DNA of 64,000 nt from assembly GCF_037975245.1 (NCBI RefSeq), contig NC_092583.1, positions 2,721,264 through 2,785,263 on the forward strand. Reading direction: 5' to 3'. Positions within the stretch are counted from its first letter, which is position 1. Each line of letters begins with the position of its first letter. Under the pieces are notes generated by a model. That model was not told the DNA's origin. It ran no database searches and was given only the letters and a program-made list of their open reading frames with translations. The position numbers and the translations under genes are program-made. Below are positions 1-9,927 of the stretch, one piece after another. The stretch is from Apostichopus japonicus. Its lineage: Eukaryota > Echinodermata > Holothuroidea > Aspidochirotida > Stichopodidae.

Positions 1-1
1 A

Positions 2-1200
2 CCCGTATATGATGGCACTGAAATAGCCGTCTGGCATGACATTCGAAATGATTTGTGGTCCTGTGGATAATGGTATCGTCAGGTCGGCGCCAAAACTGGA
101 CATACCACCATTAACACTGACGTCAGGTTCTTCAGCTAAGACGGTGACGTCATTGAGAGAGGGAGTAAATAAAGAAGGTGATGTCACAGAGATAGCGGCG
201 TAACTCGTAATGTTGTTTGACCCCGCCCCGTCAAAGGTCGCGAACGTGACGAGACCATTGAAATATTGTTCAATTGGCGGTATAATCACCATGAATGGGT
301 CTCCCACACCGTCTGCTTGCATTCCCTTAGCATACTGAACCACCAACACCGGTTTATTTGAGTTAATACCGAGAGGGAACTTTGCAAGTTGGTTAAACTC
401 CATGAACTGACCAGATCGCGATATCTGAACGGTTTCCCCGGAGACTTTCACTACGGTGTTGGCTCTGGCAGCGATTATTCTGATGATATAGCCAGAATCT
501 CGATCCAGTAAAGGTTGCAGGCTGAAACGTTTGCCCCATGTATCAACAGGTGGGATCATTTCAACCAAGTGGTCACATCGCGGTGTTTTCTGCGGTACTT
601 CGGTGCATGTTGAGCCGGATAGTACAGCAATCGCTTTGTCCGATGTAATCTGTGTACCAGTCAAATCATTGGCTGATTGGAATTGTATCGTCTGTCCTCT
701 TTGTAAACCGAATATTATTTCCTCCCCTGCCGCGAAAATGGTTCCTCCGTAGTTTAATTTTTGAATCGATACAATTTTTATTCTTGTTAAATCGCTTTTA
801 GCTGAAATCACAAACTGTGATTTTTCGTTCCCGACCGTCGTGTAGGACGATATGAAGTACTCCATACCGAGAGCATCGGTAGGGATGACGAGGAATCCAT
901 CGGTAGATTTAGACAGAGAATTTATCGCCTGTACGTTTACGTCTCTGCTTGTGCGAATAAGAATGGTTGTGTTCTGGAATCCATTTCCGGCACAAACCGC
1001 TCCTACCGGTATATTGACTTTACTGACTGAGGTATTTACAACGGTTAGAACCTGTTCAAAGTTTATGGATGGAACAGTCACTTCGACGTTTGTTTCCCCT
1101 ACCGACAAACCGCCGATGTAAACCTGTACGGTTTCCGGTGTATCATAGTTGCTAGGAAAGGCAAAGATAAACTCACGTCCTCTGGTATCTGGGATAGGTG
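2..1200 (-). CDS. IgGFc-binding-protein-like module, copy 1 (partial exon, runs off left edge)
   Basis: Open frame of about 400 codons on the minus strand, continuing past base 1. It is nearly identical to the exon at 6107-7387, with constant offset 6187 and no frame-breaking indel or stop. The protein resembles the N-terminal IgGFc-binding domain found in FCGBP-like secreted, mucus-associated proteins: hydrophobic beta-strand repeats with GREFIFAFPSNYDT and FLVIPTDALG-type motifs. The exon start is taken at the acceptor CCGCAG (exon from 1200), not at an ATG. In this copy the ATG upstream of the acceptor reads into a stop after seven codons, so that region must be intron. Several amino-acid changes separate it from copy 2, for example PDGYFSAI here against PDGFFSAI there, with the reading frame kept, so both copies may be functional. 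The downstream exon lies outside the window. Confidence 0.75.
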
Positions 1201-1685
1201 CTGCGGTAAGAAATCAAACATTTAGTTTTAGAGCCATTACCGCGATATATTGGTCGTCGTGACTTTATCCTTTCATCACAACTATGACGTCATATAAAGA
1301 AATTATCGAAAACACTTGATTTTGTTAATAGTTTAGATGGACCTGAGCTATTTGGTGCATCCAAATAGTTAATTGGGTAAATAGAATCGAAATTATAAAA
1401 AAATTGTTATATTGAAGCAACCGGGTATATTTGTGTGTAAAGCCTCTTGACCGTATGTGAATGTACTTGAGCGCCGAATATATTTTTAACTCTTAAGCGA
1501 CGGATACATTTTTAATCGGACAACCGTTGCATGCATGTCAAAATAGATGCTTTAAACGCATATGACAGGTTGTTATAAAAGAAATATCAAATATCTACAT
1601 ATGTACGCCTCCCACAATTCTATATATAGCAAAAGTGCGAAGGCATCTGTGACTGTAAAACAAAAAGTACAAAGATATAGGTCCT

Positions 1686-1727
<42 letters not shown>

Positions 1728-2560
1728 GTAGGTCTAAATTAATTTACATATATGAATCGGGCGTAAAGATGTTATTGCCATTCGCTGGTAAGGCTAGCTT
1801 TGTCGCTAATTTGAAACTTACTTTGGGCAAAAAATGAAAATACTTGATGGTAGCATATTATGCTGAACCAGCAAAGCTACAATTGCTTAAAGTAACTAGA
1901 AACATACATTTGTACGTTTACTTATAAAACACATGCATTCACTCTAAATTTATGTTTTTGAACAACATTTTCATTTATTATAAACTCTGATTAAAGTAAA
2001 TAACAAAGTTGACTAGAAACTAAAACAAGAAAGAAAACAAAATCAAGGCAAACTTAAAATATGTTGAAATATTCTACGACGAAGGTTTCAGTCTGTATCA
2101 CGAACATAACATGAAAATGTTTCTTATACTCTTCCATAAGAAGATTTATATTTAAGATTAAAGAAGGATATAACCTATACAATATACTTGCCGTGTTTAA
2201 CTTGTGTGCTGACCAAACAGATCTTGAGCAATATTAAACAAAGACTTAACCAAGTGGCCATTTTGTTTCACGTTAGCTCCAACACATAATGCTAAACCCT
2301 ATTAACGCAGAGATATTGTGTGAATATATCCAGTAGGTAACCAACGATGAAGTAAAATTAAATTTTTCGCCTACTCAGTAAGTACGGAAGATGCAAATTA
2401 AGAAGGAAGCAAATGGCCGATTAAAACTTCACTTGTACGGAAGCCTGAGTCATTTCTGAACTGTCAAAATACTTAGTCTGTAAATCAGGAACCGTATAAG
2501 GTTTACTTCTGTAGTATAGATAGTTTTGACGTCAGTTAACGATTTGGAGGGGTTACATAT
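1201..2560. other. Duplicated non-coding block upstream of copy 1
   Basis: Matches 7388 to about 9050 downstream of the second IgGFc-like exon, with small indels, and contains no convincing exon. Differences: copy 1 has about 39 bases of (TA)n near 1688-1726 where copy 2 has about 80, copy 1 has roughly 80 extra bases near 1585-1675, and copy 2 has an insertion of about 320 bases near 8619-8935. The similarity stops near 2558/9050. Confidence 0.8.
1688..1726. repeat. (TA)n microsatellite
   Basis: Uninterrupted alternating TA run. The orthologous position in the duplicate is 7804-7884, about twice as long. Confidence 0.95.
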
Positions 2561-2775
2561 TTCCCCACCCCCACCCCTCCACCTCCCTTGGTACACCCCA
2601 TCATTGTTATAAAATTATGGTACAAACAACTGCAAAATAATATTGGCCAAAATTTCCACAAGATTTTAACTTGTTGTGTCTGTCCCTGAGCCATTTGTTA
2701 CTTTTCGTTCTAGCAATTTTGGCGGCAATCCTGGGTGACCTCTTTTTAGTCTGTTTCTCATTAGTTGGCCCATCT

Positions 2776-4320
2776 TCAACGTTTGCGCAGCCGTGGAGGT
2801 AACCATGGAAACCGCCTGAAAGATAAGCACAAAGGAAATGAGACAACTTAGGACTAATTCTAAGTTGGTGCGGAATGACTTTATTTTCCAGAACACCTAG
2901 CCTTCATGCTACTCAATCCCCTTCCTTCTTATTTCCTTCAACCAGGGAGTTGTTATGTAACAACCCCCTGCTAATACAATGCGTTGCACCAGGGAGTTGT
3001 TATGGACACTCCCTGGTTTGCACAGCCACATATTCAAGAGTGTGGGTGCATGTGTACACATCTCACTTACCACTATTTTCCAGTCCCACAAAGAATGAAA
3101 TTGAAGTAGTTATTTGAAGGCGCGTAGCGAGGAATTTGCCAAGGGAGAGGCGAAACTGTAGGCAAACTATCAGAGCCGTAGATACGGCATTGCAAACTAT
3201 CTAAGCGTAGCGCCACTATGTTTGGCGCGAAGCGTACAGGAAAATTTTGCCTTATATTGCCTCCCAAAACTGCTGGAAATGGCACTCCACAGGCCTTGTA
3301 AGTAACATCTTGGCATTTTCTCTTTTGAAATTGCTAGCGATAACATAAAAACATACAAAAAAAAATATGCTCAAGAGGGGAGGGCGGCTACCCCTTCGCC
3401 CCCTTTGGCTACGCGCCAGGTTATTTGAGCCCTCTTATGTGCGCACATGTATAGCTAAGTAGCATAAGTGGGCACTAGAGTGCACCATTTTTTTATCTTT
3501 ATTGTTTCTGCTGCTGGAGGAACCCCAGACAGCCTACGTGGGAGTCGGCTTCAACAGCTCCAGTGGCAACACCACCTCCTTTTGAAAAACAATCCATCCC
3601 CGATGCACTTATGCACCCTTGGCCTCAAGTGTTTTTTTTTTTTCATTTTCCTTACAGACCATCCTAAAATTGGCAGGTTGGTTGGTTTGTAGGTTTTTTT
3701 CACCCTCTGCCACTCCCCTGTTAAAGAGTGTGAAGACTCGCGCAAAAAGAAACGTCTAATGCCGCTGATCTGACCAAGTTTCGAATGAGGTGTAACAGAA
3801 GTGTTAGACACCACCATCGATCCCAGAAAATACACGCAAAGCTTGCTACCGTCGGTAATTAGACACTTGTGTATACAGTCAATATATACAGCTACGGTCA
3901 ATACCCACGATACAGGTCAAGAAAAAAGATAACAAGGTATCAAGTTTCATTACTGTCTGCGACAAGAACAAAACGTCAATTGCAAGCAACGGAAAGTTAA
4001 CTTTTTCAGAGCGCGGCACGCGGTTCGGGGCGAGTCTTCAATGCCTTTAAGTGGATGTCTTTTACTTACCCTAACAAAATGGCGAACACAATAACTAGCA
4101 TAACCAGGAACATGGCTATACCTGACGCTGCAACGGCTGCAATCACAGCGGTAACTGGGAAACAAGCTGTAACGAGAAAAGTAAAGAATGGACTAATTAA
4201 TTGCTTAATGTCTCGTAGTATCAGAAATATATCAATTGTCGTTGTAACAGTCATATTTGCATTGCGTTGCGCAATCACTAGTGAGGCCTGGTTTGACCAA
4301 AAGCTATCTCTTGTTACCAT
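2776..4320 (-). CDS. Candidate two-exon small membrane protein (speculative)
   Basis: On the minus strand a frame starts at ATG 4320, encodes 83 codons and ends at an excellent donor (TTAGG|GTAAGT, exon end 4070, phase 2). The protein is strongly hydrophobic in its second half, with segments such as ISPFFTFLVTACFPVTAVIA and MFLVMLVIVFAILLG, enough for two membrane passes. A strong acceptor (TTATCTTTCAG, exon start 2815) is phase-compatible and adds a short basic tail ending FPWLPPRLRKR at a stop at 2776-2778. The total is about 96 residues. The family is not recognised. The intron contains two inverted-repeat elements (3118-3419 and 3721-4050). A chance frame with chance splice sites cannot be excluded. 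Confidence 0.25.
3118..3419. mobile_element. Non-autonomous DNA element with 9 bp target duplication
   Basis: A 302-base element whose ends read GGCGCGTAGC (3119-3128) and, inverted, GGCTACGCGCC (3407-3417). It is flanked by the direct repeat GTTATTTGA at 3109-3117 and 3420-3428. It has no open frame of note. The C-rich end (CCCCTTCGCCCCCTTTGGCTAC) resembles hAT-like or Mutator-like miniature elements common in marine invertebrates. The 9 bp duplication favours a Mutator-type or hAT-type transposase, but the superfamily is inference. Confidence 0.65.
3721..4050 (+). mobile_element. MITE family 1, copy A
   Basis: A 330-base element with terminal inverted repeats: left end TTAAAGAGTGTGAAGACTCG, right end (inverted) beginning TTAAAGGCATTGAAGACTCG. 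The same family occurs at 26264-26627, as an end fragment at 5647-5715, and as a 47-base remnant at 15992-16038. There is no coding capacity, so it is non-autonomous. TTAA at both outer ends may be the target site, as for piggyBac-type insertion, but that is inference. Confidence 0.75.
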
Positions 4321-4898
4321 TCTTATTTCATCCTTTCCTTCTGAACATACGTTAATTACCTCCTTTGTGATTTATTTCTTTGTTTGCCTCTCTGGTTTAA
4401 ACTGGTTCTTATAACTCCAGAAGATGAAAGAATAAATCAACTGAAAAGATAAGTTGGTCTTTTGACGACCGCTGAAACAGATCAGCTATCCAATGAGTGT
4501 TAAAACTTATATGAAACTCTAAAACTAACAGATGTTAGTGATCACATTATATTTGGACGATTTCCTGTGGTAAGCCAATGGGGGATATTATTAAGGTTAG
4601 CCTATCCTATGGTTCTGTACTGGTATTGTTGCATGGTTAGGGTTATCGTCATCTTTTATATTCCAAACGGTTGGAAGTAATCATGGTAAATGGGCTACGG
4701 TTATTCGTATCTGTGTGGCTTGCGTTCGGTTCATCATAAAACAGTCTTAAAACCAACAGATTTTTGTCTCTACCTGTGGATGGACACATTGTGTGCTAAT
4801 AATATACACTTTACATTTATACACATCTTATAAGAGCTACTCCCATACCAGTTTTGGTAATTTTATTCTAATCTTTTCATTTTGACATTAGTTGACAT

Positions 4899-5251
4899 TC
4901 AGGTATACATACTCGCTCGCTCCGGTGGTAAAAGTGGTCTTGGTAATGCTGGTTGCCCTGGAAACAGAGGTCTTGGTGGAGGAGGTGCTAGGTTAAGAGG
5001 AATGTTACCACCAGCGACACCATCAGGTAAAGGCTCCGGTGGGGGTTCTTTCGGTAGCGGTACCCAAGTTTGTTGAGTTTTTGATCCTCCAGGCAACCAG
5101 GAAGTCTGGCCTGGCCAGCATGATAGACCAGGGTGACAACGGGTAGCACCCGTGTAACAGGGCATGCCTGGCATACACCCTATCTGGGCCTGGGCCTGCG
5201 GTCCTTCCAAAGGTGCTTCAAAGATAGGGCACTCAAACTCTCGCACATTTC
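4899..5251 (-). CDS. Pro/Cys-rich terminal exon of IgGFc-binding-like gene copy 2
   Basis: The acceptor TTGTACAG ends at 5252 and the frame runs 117 codons to TGA at 4899. It enters in phase 1, matching the phase 1 donor after 6107, so splicing keeps one frame. The N-terminal half has spaced cysteines (ECPIF, GCMPGMPCY, RCHPGLSCW), suggesting a small disulfide-rich motif. The C-terminal half is proline-rich (KEPPPEPLP, APPPPRPLFPG). An AATAAA about 30 bases past the stop (near 4864-4870) could serve polyadenylation. This may be the true C-terminus, or an internal donor may be used instead. Confidence 0.5.
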
Positions 5252-5269
5252 CTGTACAATAAATAAAGT

Positions 5270-5600
5270 TATTTGTTATATTTTTTACATAGTATGCCAC
5301 AGTTATGCTATAGCGCATTACAGTTATACATAGTACGTCATAGTTTTACATAGTACGTCATAGTTATGCATAGTTTTCTTTATAGATATACATAGTAAGT
5401 TATAGTTATACTTGGTACGTTATAGTAACACCTAGTAAGTTATAATGTAAATATATAGAGTACGTTTAAATTATACATAGTACGTTTTATAGTTAAACAT
5501 ATTACAACATAGTTATACATAGTACGTGATAGTTATACATAGTACGTTATAGTTATACATAGGACGTTATAGTTTTACCTAGCCTGTCATAGTTAGGTGG
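5270..5600. repeat. Short-unit minisatellite (about 20-24 bp)
   Basis: Degenerate tandem copies of a unit like AGTTATACATAGTACGTTAT fill this stretch, immediately upstream (minus-strand sense) of the 4899-5251 exon, in the intron between the IgGFc-like and Pro/Cys-rich exons. Confidence 0.9.
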
Positions 5601-5646
5601 TAACGTACGTAAGTGTCAAAGAACCAATCATGTTATTAACATAGAC

Positions 5647-5715
5647 TTAAAGGTATTGAAGACTCGCCCCAAACCGCGTGCCGCGCTCTGAAAAAGTTAA
5701 CTTCCGTTGCTTGTT
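5647..5715 (-). mobile_element. MITE family 1, end fragment (copy C)
   Basis: Closely matches the reverse complement of the last roughly 70 bases of copy A (from TTAAAGGYATTGAAGACTCG through the GTTAACTTCCGTTGCTTG-type segment), then similarity ends abruptly. Confidence 0.7.
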
Positions 5716-5851
5716 TGTTTGTCTCTTCAATTGTGGATGTATCCTTCACATCCCTAATTAGAACTCATCCGTTGGACTTAATGTGTTTCTCATTTTGTTA
5801 GTGATAGGATGTTGGTAGTATACACGTATCCACTAATGAACGTAGTCAGAT

Positions 5852-5905
5852 ATCGCTTCTCGGCCATTTGGCTAAGATCATGTATGGTAGTATATCTGTT
5901 CTTTT
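5852..5905 (+). pseudogene. U2 snRNA 5' fragment (pseudogene)
   Basis: Begins ATCGCTTCTCGGCC and continues with TTTGGCTAAGATCA and GTAGTATATCTGTTCTT, the conserved 5' end of spliceosomal U2 including the GUAGUA branch-site-pairing segment. It carries substitutions and a small insertion, and similarity stops after TTCTT. The SL II, Sm and SL III/IV regions are absent, so this is a truncated retro-copy and not a functional gene. It lies antisense within the IgGFc-like gene's intron. Confidence 0.75.
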
Positions 5906-6106
5906 TTCGAGTGGAATCTTTATACACACCTGACGATGATCATACAGTCACAGTCTTGATGAAAATGAGAATGGTGTTGAGAGCGGATCAGTCGTTTGAT
6001 TGTTTATGATTCCATGTGCAGATTTGTACCGTAATTTGAGTTGTACTCGTTTCAGATCCCAACAAAATAAAATCCCTGTCACTAATATTTTTATGTTTGA
6101 TCTTAC

Positions 6107-7387
6107 CTGTCTGAGGGTCCTTTGATGAACAAGTTAACTTTCTAAGATTGTAACCAGCGGGAAATGCGTACGCCGTACCCGGACCGAACCCGTATATGAT
6201 GGCACTGAAAAAGCCGTCTGGCATGACATTCGAAATGATTTGTGGTCCTGTGGATAATGGTATCGTGAGGTCGGCGCCAAAACTGGACAAACCACCATTA
6301 ACACTGGCATCGGGTTCTTCAGCTAAGACGGTAACGTCATTGAGAGAGGGAGTAAATAAAGAAGGTGACGTCACAGAGATAGCGGCGTAACTCGTAATGT
6401 TGTTTGACCCCGCTCCGTCAAAGGTCGCGAACGTGACGAGACCATTGAAATACTGTTCAATTGGCGGTATGATCACCATAAATGGGTCTCCCACACCGTC
6501 TGCTTGCATTCCCTTAGCAAACTGAACCACCAACACCGGTTTATTCGAGTTAATACCGAGAGGGAACTTTGCAAGTTGGTTAAACTCCATAAACTGACCA
6601 GATCGCGATATCTGAACGGTTTCGCCGGAGACTTTCACTACGGTGTTGGCTCTGGCAGCGATTATTCTGAAGATATAGCCAGAACCTCGATCCAGTAAAG
6701 GTTGCAGGCTGAAACGTTTGCCCCATGTATCAACAGGTGGGATCATTTCAACTAAGTGGTCACATCGCGATGTTTTCTGCGGTACTTCGGTGCATGTTGA
6801 GCCGGAAAGTACAGCAATCGCTTTGTCCGATGTAATCTGTGTACCAGTCAAATCATTGGCTGATTGGAACTGTATCGTCTGTCCTCTTTGTAAACCGAAT
6901 ATTATTTCCTCCCCTGCCGCGAAAATGGTTCCTCCGTAGTTTAATTTTTGAATCGATACAATTTTTATTCTTGTTAAATCGCTTTTAGCTGTAATCACAA
7001 ACTGTGATTTTTCGTTCCCGACCGTCGTGTAGGACGGTATGAAGTACTCCTTACCGAGAGCATCGGTAGGAATGACAAGGAATCCATCGGTAGATTTAGA
7101 CAGAGAATTTATCGCTTGTACGTTTACGTCTCTGCTTGTGCGAATAAGAATGGTTGTGTTCTGGAATCCATTTCCGGCACAAACCGCCCCTACCGGTATA
7201 TTGACTTTACTGACTGAGGTATTTACAACGGTTAGAACCTGTTCAAAGTTTATGGATGGAACAGTCACTACGACGTTTGTTTCCCCTACCGACAAACCGC
7301 CGATGTGAACCTGTACGGTTTCCGGTGTATCATAGTTGCTAGGAAAGGCAAAGATAAACTCACGTCCTCTGGTATCTGGGATAGGTG
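6107..7387 (-). CDS. IgGFc-binding-protein-like module, copy 2 (internal exon)
   Basis: A single 1281-base exon encodes about 427 residues of an IgGFc-binding N-terminal-type domain, a module seen in FCGBP and related secreted invertebrate proteins. A long frame with an ATG at 7427 exists, but a good acceptor (polypyrimidine then ACCGCAG) ends at 7388 and a consensus donor CAG|GTAAGA follows 6107. Both introns are phase 1, so the exon is a symmetrical 1-1 module of the kind used in exon shuffling of extracellular proteins. It joins in frame (ACA G|GA) to the exon at 4899-5251. The true first exon with a signal peptide was not identified. The domain is assigned by resemblance; ligand binding cannot be inferred. 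Confidence 0.75.
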
Positions 7388-7802
7388 CTGCGGTAAAAAA
7401 AATCAAATATTGAGCTATTAGAGCCATTACCGCGATATATTGGTCGTCGTGACTTTATCCTTTCATCACAACTATGACGTCATATAAAGAAATGGTCAAA
7501 ACACTTGATTTTGTGAATAGTTTAGGTGGACCTGAGCATCCAGATATTTAACATAGTAAATAGAATCGAAATTATAAAAAAAATGTTATACTGAGAGCAA
7601 CCGGGAAACTTGTGTGTAAAGTCTCTTGACCGTATGTATGTACTTGAGCGCCGAATATATTTTTAAAGCTTTAGCGCGGCATACATTTTCAATCGTACAA
7701 CCGTTGCATTTATGTCGAAATAGATGCTTTAAACCCATATGACAGGTTGTTACAAAAGAAACCCCTGTGTATGTAAAGCAAAAAAGTACAAAGATAGGTC
7801 CT

Positions 7803-7886
<84 letters not shown>

Positions 7887-9887
7887 CGTACATGGGCCTA
7901 AATTAATTTACATATATGAATTGGGGCGAAAGATGTTATTGCCATTCGCTGGTAAGGCTAGCTTTGTCGCTAATTTGAAACTTAGTAGCTGCAGTGGGAC
8001 AAAAAAATTAAAATACTTGATGGAAGTTTATTATGCTGAACCAGCAAAGCTACAATTGCTTAAAGTAACTAGAAACATACATTTGTACGCTTAGCTATAA
8101 AACACATGCATTCACTTTAAACTTATGTTTCTGAACATCATTTTTACTTAAAATAAACTCTGATTAAATTAAATAACAAAGTTGACTAGAAGCTAAAACA
8201 AGAAAGAAAACAAAATTAAGGCAAACAGAAAATATGTTGAAATATTGTATGACGAAGGTTTCAGTCAGTATCACGAACATAACATGAAAATGTTTCTTAT
8301 ACTCTTCCATAAGAAGATTTATATTTAAGATTAAAGAAGGACATAACCTATACATTATACTTGCCGTGTTTAACTTGTGTGCTGACCAAACAGATCTTGA
8401 GCAATATTAAACAAAGACTTAACCAAGTAGCCATTTTGTTTCACGTTAGCTTCAACACATAATGCGAAACCCTATTAATACAACGATATTGTGTGAATAT
8501 ATCCAGTTGGTAAACAACAATGAATTTAAATTAAACTTTTCGTTTCCTCAGTAAGTACGGAAGATGTAAATTAAGGCGAAAGACAATAACCGATGAAAAC
8601 TTCATTTGTACGGAAGCCTTAAGTAACCATTATTTGATACTGATAATATAATGTCTGACAAATAGGAGTGCAACTGAGGAGAAGTTGTTTGTTTTTATTC
8701 AAATGTCCACAAATGACGCATTTTAAGATCCTCCGTATTGGATAATTGACCACGGATGAGAGTTTTAAGTGCAGTAAGATTAGGGTGAATCAGAAATTTG
8801 TTATCAACCTGGTCTACACTATGAATTTTCGCGTTGGTCTTTCTTATTTTTTTATAAGGGGCTCAATAATAACCTTGGAATATTCTGTGAATCCGGAACA
8901 CGTGATGAAATATCCAATTGCTCGATACATTTGAATGCTTCAGTCATTTCCTGAACTTAAATACTTAGTCTGTATATCAGGAACCGTATAAGGTTTACTT
9001 CTGTAATATAGATAGTATTGACTTCAGTTAAAGATTTGGAGGAGTTACATTTCATTTCACTTTTCACCACTAAGAGCGGCATCCGCCTTAAAAGTTAAAA
9101 AAAAAATGCCACTAAATTACCCTAAAAAATCTAACCTCTTCACGCGTCTTGGGGTGTACAGAGTTTACTTTTCAATCCACAGAATGTAAAAGGTCCATGA
9201 TGTGTTACATAATCATACACGTGTTACAAACGGGATCGGCCATCTATATAGAAGGGAAAGATAAGGCGACCCACATGAGTGGTGCGAATTCGCAGACACT
9301 TTGCATGTTTAGTATACCATGGCAGGAAGTAGTCTAAAGAAATGTTGTTCTTTCCTGTTAAGTGATCGAGAAACCAGAAATTCAGTTATAGGTGTTTTTC
9401 AGTTATTTCAGTTATTGGTTGGTTTTCGTGCCCAGGTTTTACCTGGGTGACTTTCCCTAAAAGAGTATTCAGATGTTTCTCAATTGCATTCAGACAAAAA
9501 AAAACTTTATAAAAGGGCGAATTTCCTCCTTTTCCCGTCTCTCTTCTTCGTCATCACCATATATTTGACGGACAGATAACATCACTACGTCCTTCTTGGT
9601 AACCATGTAAACTTTTTTTCCCGCTTCGATACAAACTTTTTTAGAAATTCTCCAATCAAGATTGATGTGGGCGGGATTTAATTGTTTGGTTGACACATTG
9701 TGGAGCCTGGCCTTTGCAAAGTGCGCAGATACAGAGCCCTTCTTGGCTTCGTATACGTTACGGGAAGTGCATCCCACGTCAGCAACATACCGATCTGAAG
9801 AAGCAGTACGCTTCGTGTCAAAGTCAAACCTTAGAATATCGTAAAACCATCGAAAGTAATTTCATTTGAAGAGCTGCGTATTGCAAA
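7388..9887. other. Intergenic/upstream region between IgGFc-like copy 2 and GMPPA
   Basis: The first ~1660 bases are the duplicated block. From about 9050 to 9887 the sequence is unique and includes the GMPPA 5' region. A minus-strand frame at 9490-9777 (starts MGCTSRNVYEAKK, Lys/Glu-rich end) is the only sizeable open frame. It could be a first exon of a divergent transcript, but no splice partner was found. Confidence 0.5.
7804..7884. repeat. (AT)n microsatellite
   Basis: About 40 AT units, at the position matching 1688-1726 in the tandem duplicate. Confidence 0.95.
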
Positions 9888-9927
9888 ATGTTGAAAGCAG
9901 TGATTTTGATAGGCGGCCCACAGAAGG
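9888..9927 (+). CDS. GMPPA: GMPPA exon 1 (residues 1-14)
   Basis: ATG at 9888 begins [14 protein letters not shown], the first beta strand and the GG of the nucleotide-binding loop, exactly as in known GMPPA N-termini. The donor AAGG|GTGAGT leaves phase 1. Confidence 0.95.

Noticed and set aside
531-1121. Plus-strand frames inside copy 1 and their twins at 6718-7308
   Set aside because: Antisense of the IgGFc-binding-like exon; the conservation between copies reflects the duplication only.
4882-5076. Gly-rich plus-strand frame
   Set aside because: Antisense shadow of the Pro-rich half of the 4899-5251 exon, which has a phase-compatible acceptor.
9490-9777. Minus-strand 95-codon frame upstream of GMPPA
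   Set aside because: Composition is plausible but no splice partner, domain or repeat of it in the duplicate was found; left as an unconfirmed frame.
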